Positions 57,545 to 64,000 of a stretch of DNA of 64,000 nt are shown in pieces. Position 1 is the stretch's first letter. Every line of letters starts with the position of its first letter. Source of the DNA: Polytrichum commune (lineage: Eukaryota > Streptophyta > Polytrichopsida > Polytrichales > Polytrichaceae). Location: NCBI GenBank assembly GCA_950295325.1, contig OX485809.1, positions 20,476,144-20,540,143 of the forward strand. The letters are read 5' to 3'. Made by a program: the position numbers and the translations under genes. The notes under the pieces are model-generated. The model was given only the letters and a program-made list of their open reading frames with translations. It did no database searches and was not told the DNA's origin.

Positions 57545-58540
57545 CATGCATGCACAAAACAATCATGGAAATACATCCGCAAAAGACCAAGAACAATGGT
57601 CTTGTCGGCCTTGTACTTAGCTTCCACCACCTCTCTAATCACCGCTTCAATTATAAAGCCTTCCCGGTTATAAAGGAATTTACAAGAACAACGCTAATCT
57701 TAAGTATGTAAGTGAATGTAAGAAGTTCTCCTATTGTTATGGGTTATGTTTTCTGGATACTTGAGCTGCAATTTATAGTACTTAAGTTGCCTAGTAATAT
57801 GCGCCATTTCAATTTCTAGCGTGTCAATTGACATGTGTTCTTTTCCTTCAAAAGTCACGGTACATGTCAACTTGTAAATTGTGCGTGTCAATTGACATGC
57901 ATTTTTTTTTTGTGCGAGTTTTTGCGTGTTATAAGTGAAAAAACTTGCAAAAACTTTGTCAAACATACAAACTGCTTGACATCTTGTCTTGATGTCTATT
58001 TCTGATTCTAAGATCAAAGTATGAAAGATCCGGTTTTGAGCATTCGAACCTCAAGTCATGTCATGGGTGTTAGATTTAGACTTGGTGTGCCTACCACCAA
58101 ATTTGCTGAGAAAAACAAGCCCTGCCATTGAAAACGTGGCATGACAATGAATTTGTGTGCTAGGTGAGGCGAGGCTCGACTCCGACAACTATGGTTGCAG
58201 GTTGATGGGCCGCTCACACTATTCCCAGTAGTCGCAAACCTGGGTGAATTCTTGTTTCTTCTCCCAAAGCGTGGTTTCAGTTCTAAAGAATTGGGTTAAG
58301 TTACTTCACATGTAATTTTAATACCTTAGTGTAAACAATCCCTAAGTTCACAAGGTATTCATTGGCACCAAGGAGTTAACTTATAGCATGTCCAAACTTA
58401 CTGGTGCGGGTCACTAGCAAACAACTCCCACAATAGGGTCACTTTTAACTCTAATTTGGTCAGTGAGAGCCACTTCTAACTCCAATTTGACCAGTGAGGA
58501 CCACTACAATAAATAAGGTATTTAGTGTTTGATTATATTT
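57545..58540. other. Intergenic stretch
   Basis: No gene. TGTCAATTGACA occurs at 57,822 and 57,886. Confidence 0.45.
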
Positions 58541-58545
58541 AGTGT

Positions 58546-58671
58546 TGTTACCACCCTACCCTGCTCAACATTCATTTTCAACTCTTTGATGATGAGTGTT
58601 AGAAGATATGCTAGAAGAGATGTTGGAATTCTCCTTTTGAAAATTAGTGTTGAGCATGGTAGGGTGGTAAC
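58546..58671. repeat. Foldback of about 126 bp
   Basis: Arms GTTACCACCCTACCCTGCTC then AACATTCATTTTCAA and TTGAAAATTAGTGTTGAGCA then TGGTAGGGTGGTAAC are inverted; the loop is about 55 bases. Confidence 0.85.
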
Positions 58672-58679
58672 TTACTTTC

Positions 58680-59615
58680 ATAGGGTTATTGGTATTTAGT
58701 GTATGTGTTTGTATGTAGTGTATTAAATATTGTATATCCTATTTAAGGTAGAGGGTGCTAAAACCAACACCCCACCCAAAACCAACACCTATAAGTGCCT
58801 CCCAGTCACCAACACTCTACTACCTTGAAGTGTTCACCATGGTGTAGGAGTGTATAGGCCCACATAATGACGCTTTTAGGTGCCATTAGTGGCGCCACCT
58901 CATAACGACCTCCACTACCTTCATGTAGGGTAGGTAATGGGCTCCACTCTATCTCGGGTAGGTTCAAGGTAGGTTCAAGGTGGCTTGTCAATGCCTATTT
59001 TAGCCATTCTATACATGCAAAGGCAGGGGGGGGGGTTAGAGCCATTCTATTCAAAAAGTCACGGAGGTATGCCCACAACGCACAAAGGGGGTTGGTACCC
59101 ATGATGCAAGGTGATGGTTTTGCAAGCAAACTAGGTATGTGGCTTTGCACACCGTTACTAGTTGGTCTTCGATCTAGCTTGGGGCTAGTACCCAACTATG
59201 TAGTGTTGGTTCTAGGCAATGAAGATGAGGGTTCTCATCATATCCAAGATCGTCATACATGGGGGCCTATATGGTTTTAGGAAGCTAGTGGTTTTAACTT
59301 TGAATATTCATCAAATATCTAATTGAGGCTAAAAATGTTTTTTCGTTCTTTACACCTATGTTTAGAACAAAGGCTAATATGAATATATATTTTTATATAT
59401 CAACCATGTACCCATATGTATGTGCAATAGCTTAAAGTGTTGGTTTAAGCACCCTCTATCTTAGTGTAGATGTAACCAGTGCTGGTAGAATCGTTCACGG
59501 GTGGTCAACATGCACCAATAAGTATGGGGTGGGCTATTATTATTAACTGATGCATGGTTGTAGGAAGCAGGCATGGTCGCCACAAGTGCTAAAGCGGGCT
59601 GAACACAATAGGGAC
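58680..59615. other. Stretch without a supported gene
   Basis: Short frames only; a G run lies at 59,027-59,035. Confidence 0.5.
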
Positions 59616-59620
59616 ACTAA

Positions 59621-60118
59621 GGGCCACTTCACACACGAGACTAAGAGCCCGTGACCATTACACTTCAAGCACTCTCATTGGTGGAAAAGGTGGAGCCGGT
59701 CCAAGTTCGCTTCGCAATGTGCTTGAGGGACCAACGGAGTATGTGAATGCAAGATGGATGTAAAGTCTACATGAATTCCTACATGGCATCGAATGAATCA
59801 TGTTTCACGGTCACTTGGACTATTTTCAAAAACCACCTCTTGAAGGTAGGCCTAACACAAAACCGGTAGACCATGCCACTCCGAACGCTCATAATCGTTG
59901 ATTTATTCTATTTTATCATGTGTGAAGACCCGTATGAATAAAAATTCATTGAAATAACATTTGGTTGAGGGCCCGGTCACATTTGATTTCACATTTCACT
60001 TAGGGTCCGTGACCACACTACATGAATTTGGAGGTGTGTGGGGACGGCCTTTGGACACTTTCTTTTGGGCTCTCAAACTTTCATGGTCACGGCTCTTGGC
60101 TCGTGTGTGAAGTGGCCC
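59621..60118. mobile_element. Harbinger MITE of the 13,548 family upstream of cytochrome c
   Basis: The left end GGGCCACTTCACACACGAGA and the right end TCGTGTGTGAAGTGGCCC are inverted, flanked by TAA at 59,618-59,620 and 60,119-60,121. In inverse orientation to the full element, its left 270 bases match 16,919-16,648 and its right end matches 13,548 onward. Its right end is 171 bases before the cytochrome c ATG at 60,290. Confidence 0.9.
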
Positions 60119-60289
60119 TAAAGAAGCGTCTCGTAAGTTCAATACCTTGGCTTAGGCTAAACAAAGAGAAAGCCGAAGCTCTTTCATCAAACCCAGCCTG
60201 CTTCGGCGCTCGTGGGGAAGGAAGAAAGGAGGACGGAAGGGAGGAAGGAAGGGTGGTAGCTAACTAGGGTTTGGTGTGGATCGTCGGCG

Positions 60290-62184
60290 ATGGCGTCCAA
60301 GGAGAATTGGGCGGAGGCGCCCAAGGGAAACGAGAAGGCTGGGGAGAAGATCTTTAAAACCAAGTGCGCCCAATGCCACGCCGTCGACAAGGCCGCTGGG
60401 CACAAGCAAGGTAACTGGGTCTGTCTGGGTTACACAACATATATCAGTAGTACTCCACCTAGGTTATAGTTTTGTTTCGGTGCTCACAGAGAGGGGCTGC
60501 CTGCATTGGAGATCCTCTGCGAGGCGTTGCTATTGCTAAACGAGGTGCGTCCAAGTCGACATTGCACGAGTTGACACTGAGGTTGTTTTGGAGGAGTTAG
60601 TGCGGAGTCTTCAGGCGACTTCGCTAGATTTTTTTTCCCAGAGAGTCGGTCATTCTGTGCGTAGAGATGATTCGTCCTGTCCAAGTTAATCTGTTCTCTT
60701 GAGCATTCACGTTCGTGGTTCAAGAGGATGGTGACGAGTCAGACTAGAGGTGGAGCAACAAGTTGGTTCTAAAGCTCCGGGGATATTTTTCCAGCATTTT
60801 GCGCACGTCGTCGCTCATTCCATAAGTTGATTTGTTATCTCTACAAGTGAGATAGTTGAATCTCTTGGCAGATAGGTATTTGAGATTGAGCATGTATAGT
60901 TGAGTCGAGAGCCCATGGTTAGGAACTTAATTGGGAGGCCATCACCAAGACGTTAGTTTGTTCATGTAAATTCGATTTGGCGGAGATCACTTGAATTACC
61001 TTGGAATAGGTAGTACGGGCAGCGGAGATTACCTGGCTGTGCGGATAGCTGGACGGGGCATAAAACAGTTGAGGTTCTTGGATTTTTCGAACTATTTCCG
61101 GGATAGTAGTTTGGTTGATCCCGAGCAACTCTAGAATGTTTCCAGTGAGGGCTTAAACACGGAATGAAGTGCCTCAATAAATGACTATTTCTTAAAGCTC
61201 CAGATTGAGCATCTTGAAGCATTGAATAAGACATTCAGTCAGGTATTTCCAACACCACACCACAAGACATTCTCTTTTCTCCAAAGAGGATTGCACATAA
61301 TTCAAACCCTGGCAGTGAATATCCGTGAATACATAGCTAGCAAAACTCGTGCTACTGTCTCTAGTCTGTAGTTCATTTCACTGCCTCGTACTTCTTCACT
61401 TCATTACATTGCTGTTTGTTACGTTGGAAGTGTTTCATCTAAGCTAGTACTTCAGAAGTCGTGGTTTGTAAAAGTTACCTGGTGGTCTTCGCGTGAAGTA
61501 AGATAAGGTTATTTATCTGAGCGCAGGAGGTAATCAGTGGGCGTCAAGCTCTCTGGTTAATGTTTTTGTAGCAGATTTTGTGTCCGTTTTTCTTTATCGA
61601 GATGTTAGTGCTGTTTTCTGTGCAGACCTGAAAACACACGAACTATGAAGACTGAGGAACAACGACTTATTCATGACTCATGAGTGTCGTGTCTTGCAGG
61701 ACCAAATTTGCATGGTTTGTTCGGAAGGACTTCCGGAACTACCGCCGGTTACACTTACTCCAAAGCCAACAAGGATAAGGCCGTGGAGTGGGGTGAGGAA
61801 CATCTCTACGAGTACCTATTGAATCCTAAGAAGGTGAGGTCGCTACGATGACAGCAGTTTTTGGTTACCGTGCCACAGAAAGGTGGTGTTTAATCTGATT
61901 CATTATCAGAGTAGCTATTTGTGATCGTCAAATTGATGAACATATGTGATATTTGCCATGTAATTGTTATGATTGAGACGGTATGAAAGGCGTCCCTCAC
62001 GGGAAGTGCCTCTTGGCAGGTATACATGAGGTGTTTAAACAGTGTTGAGTATGTGATTTTGAACATTTGTTGTGTTCGATGTGTGCAGTTTATTCCTGGT
62101 ACAAAAATGGTATTCCCTGGTTTGAAGAAGCCACAAGAGCGAGCTGATCTTATTGCCTACCTGAAGAAGTCAACAGCGGAGTGA
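60290..62184 (+). CDS. CYTC: Cytochrome c, three exons
   Basis: Exons are 60,290-60,410, 61,700-61,833 and 62,089-62,184, joined at GT-AG borders, giving 116 residues. The product is the soluble mitochondrial electron carrier between complex III and cytochrome oxidase. Visible hallmarks are the covalent haem motif CAQCH (residues 26-30), [12 protein letters not shown], the Met ligand in [12 protein letters not shown] (Met92, vertebrate Met80) and the C-terminal helix [11 protein letters not shown]. The N-terminal extension is plant-like. Introns of 1289 and 255 bases show clear sequence similarity to those of the minus-strand paralogue at 44,743-46,764. This copy keeps all standard residues and is the likely housekeeping one. 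Its upstream region differs from the paralogue and contains the Harbinger MITE. Confidence 0.97.
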
Positions 62185-62319
62185 AGGGTACACTCTCAAA
62201 CACAATTTTGTCTGAAGAGTCTATATACCTTGATCAATTGATTAAAGATTTCAGTAGCATTTACCCAGGAAATGATCCTGTGAACAGTAATTTGTTGCTA
62301 GGGAGACCAAGAAATAATT

Positions 62320-64000
62320 GAGAAACTGCCCAATTTTTGGGCTTATGCTGTTGACCAACATATTGCAATAGAATTACAATGCTGTACATTCCATTGTGCT
62401 TCACCGTAATGTTTGAATATCTTAATGATTTGTCCACCTGCTTTTCTCATTACTCTGATTACAGAACATTCAACAATGTCTTAGTTCATGGCCAATGGGA
62501 AGAGAGTTGTCGGGGAGTATGCATTTTGATTTGAATGGGGGCTTATCAAGGGTACGAATATATTGTTAGGTGTTCAATAAGTGGCATTTTCTCCTCGAAG
62601 GAAGCATATGCTTAGTAATTGTGATGCTCACCTCCAGCTGTTTCAAATGATATCTCTTTCAAATGTTGATTGTTTTTCACAAACAAAGAATTCATCTTGT
62701 ACCGCTGCTTGAGCTTTTCTCATAGGCACCAAGATTGTACCCCTAACTCTTAGTCATTTTGGTGCTGTGACTATTCAAGGATCAGTTGCTCTCCATGTCA
62801 ATTTTTGGTGTTTTTCCCTTTTATTCTTCAACGTATAGGAAGTGAGATTAGGCTCTTTGGATTCACAATAGCTTTCTTTTGATACCTTACAACAAAAGTG
62901 AAAGAATGAGAACATAGTAAGTGGTTGAAGACTCAAAAATATTTGTGTAGTTCTGAAAGCTTGCCAACACACGATGCCACCTCACCCTGGGGTATGGAAG
63001 AAGAGTTGAATGTGTACGGTTACATAACATGTTCATGAGCATTGCGGAGTCCCTATTCTTTGGTTGGTACTATTGGGTCAACTTCCATGGAGTGCACTGG
63101 GCACATTGACGGAAGAAAAAAGAAAAAAAGAAAAAGATTTGTAACCTGACGGCCTGGGTCACTGGTTTGGATGTGCTTGTAAAGGCTCAACACCTAAGAA
63201 ATGAAGAGTCTTAATTGGAAGATAGGTTGCAGGTTAATCAAAAAGTGCATATTGCACGAACATACACCCCCCAAAAGTAAATTCTCAATACTCGTAAAAC
63301 GATATCAAAATGCACAGGCAACTTCAAGTTTAAATTGGCCCAGGCCATAATAATATTCAAGACTAATCATAAGGGTTTCAAAGTTTCAATCATCTTGGAA
63401 CTTCAACAATGATCTCAAGATGTTCATCTTTACTCTTCAAGTGTTTAAAAGAATGATAATAAGGTCAGTATAATACTCATAAGATGAAAGATAACATTCT
63501 CATGTTGTGTTGTGGGGAAAGTCAACAAATGCAGGAAAAGGCACAAATGAATGGAAGTTATGTTGATTTCATTAGAACCAAAACAACAAATCATTTTCTA
63601 TTGCAATATTATTCAGAGAGATATTCGCATTTTCAGTTCCATTCGGTCAATAGATGATCCTAGCTCTGAAAACAAAAAGAGATTGTAAGCTTACAATCCA
63701 GCATTCTTAACAGTCCAGGCAGAAGAAATAAATACCACACGAATAAACATTCATAATTAATAGTCATATATGCAAACAGACTTTGGCCAAGTGAAACCAC
63801 TTATTGAGTGTACACCTCCACCCTTATACTGCAGATTCCAGGAGTAAAACCTCAGCCAGGGAACAACTATACTCAAACCTGTAGCACCTTAATAACATTT
63901 CAAAAAGACAAAATTGAAAATTATGGGACATAAATAAACCACCACCCCAACATAGCCGCACCCACACTTCTCCCCCTTTCAGATGAGTACCTTAATGTGT
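62320..64000. other. Stretch without a supported gene
   Basis: 3' flank of cytochrome c, then AT-rich DNA with one short unrecognised minus frame (62,775-62,972). It could contain the edge of a gene beyond the window. Confidence 0.5.

Noticed and set aside
1-64000. CRISPR arrays, bacterial operons, rRNA genes or intact tRNA genes
   Set aside because: No regularly spaced repeats, no polycistronic layout, no rRNA words. tRNA-like A/B boxes occur only in SINE-like contexts without a full cloverleaf.

Overview
This 64-kb window looks like nuclear DNA of a green plant (streptophyte). It is AT-rich and crowded with decayed transposons. It holds four genes I can support, all with intron structure: two cytochrome c genes, one pectate lyase and one small secreted protein with an SH3-like domain. 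The mobile elements are plant-type (Ty1/Copia, hAT, pogo/Tigger, PIF/Harbinger, MITEs, tRNA-derived SINE-like units). The exact lineage cannot be fixed from the sequence. The size of the intergenic regions and the protein sequences would suit a bryophyte, a seedless vascular plant or a charophyte alga; that is inference.

Layout. 1-13,000 is a transposon graveyard: a SINE-like unit, a pogo-type transposase pseudogene, a hAT pseudogene and a 5.1-kb Copia element whose integrase segment is inverted inside its own LTRs. 13,548-16,919 is a structurally complete PIF/Harbinger element with matching terminal inverted repeats, a 3-bp target duplication, a DDE transposase on + and a Myb/SANT-like partner protein on -. 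Deletion derivatives (MITEs) of the same family lie at 6.9, 19.1 and 59.6 kb, and a related subfamily at 18.65 kb. 19,688-26,659 holds two more pogo-like TIR elements, a tandem duplication and long empty stretches. 28-35 kb holds foldback elements, the SH3-like gene (30,330-31,252, +) and a hAT pseudogene (-). 36,796-41,610 is the pectate lyase gene (-, four exons) with an unusual N-terminal repeat domain and a promoter built of about four tandem repeats. 44,743-46,764 (-) and 60,290-62,184 (+) are the two cytochrome c genes, an inverted duplicate pair with homologous introns. Between and around them lie MITEs, SINE-like units, a hAT fragment, a three-unit tandem repeat and a motif-rich tract at 51-52.3 kb. 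The last 1.7 kb shows no gene.

Three observations stand out. First, the minus-strand cytochrome c paralogue has Lys where the haem-ligating Met (Met80, vertebrate numbering) should be, although its exon 2 protein is unchanged. Second, three introns in two unrelated genes carry a tandem copy of the exon end plus 5' splice site. Third, a full Harbinger element sits in one window with its own MITE progeny, one of which has landed about 170 bp upstream of the + cytochrome c start codon.
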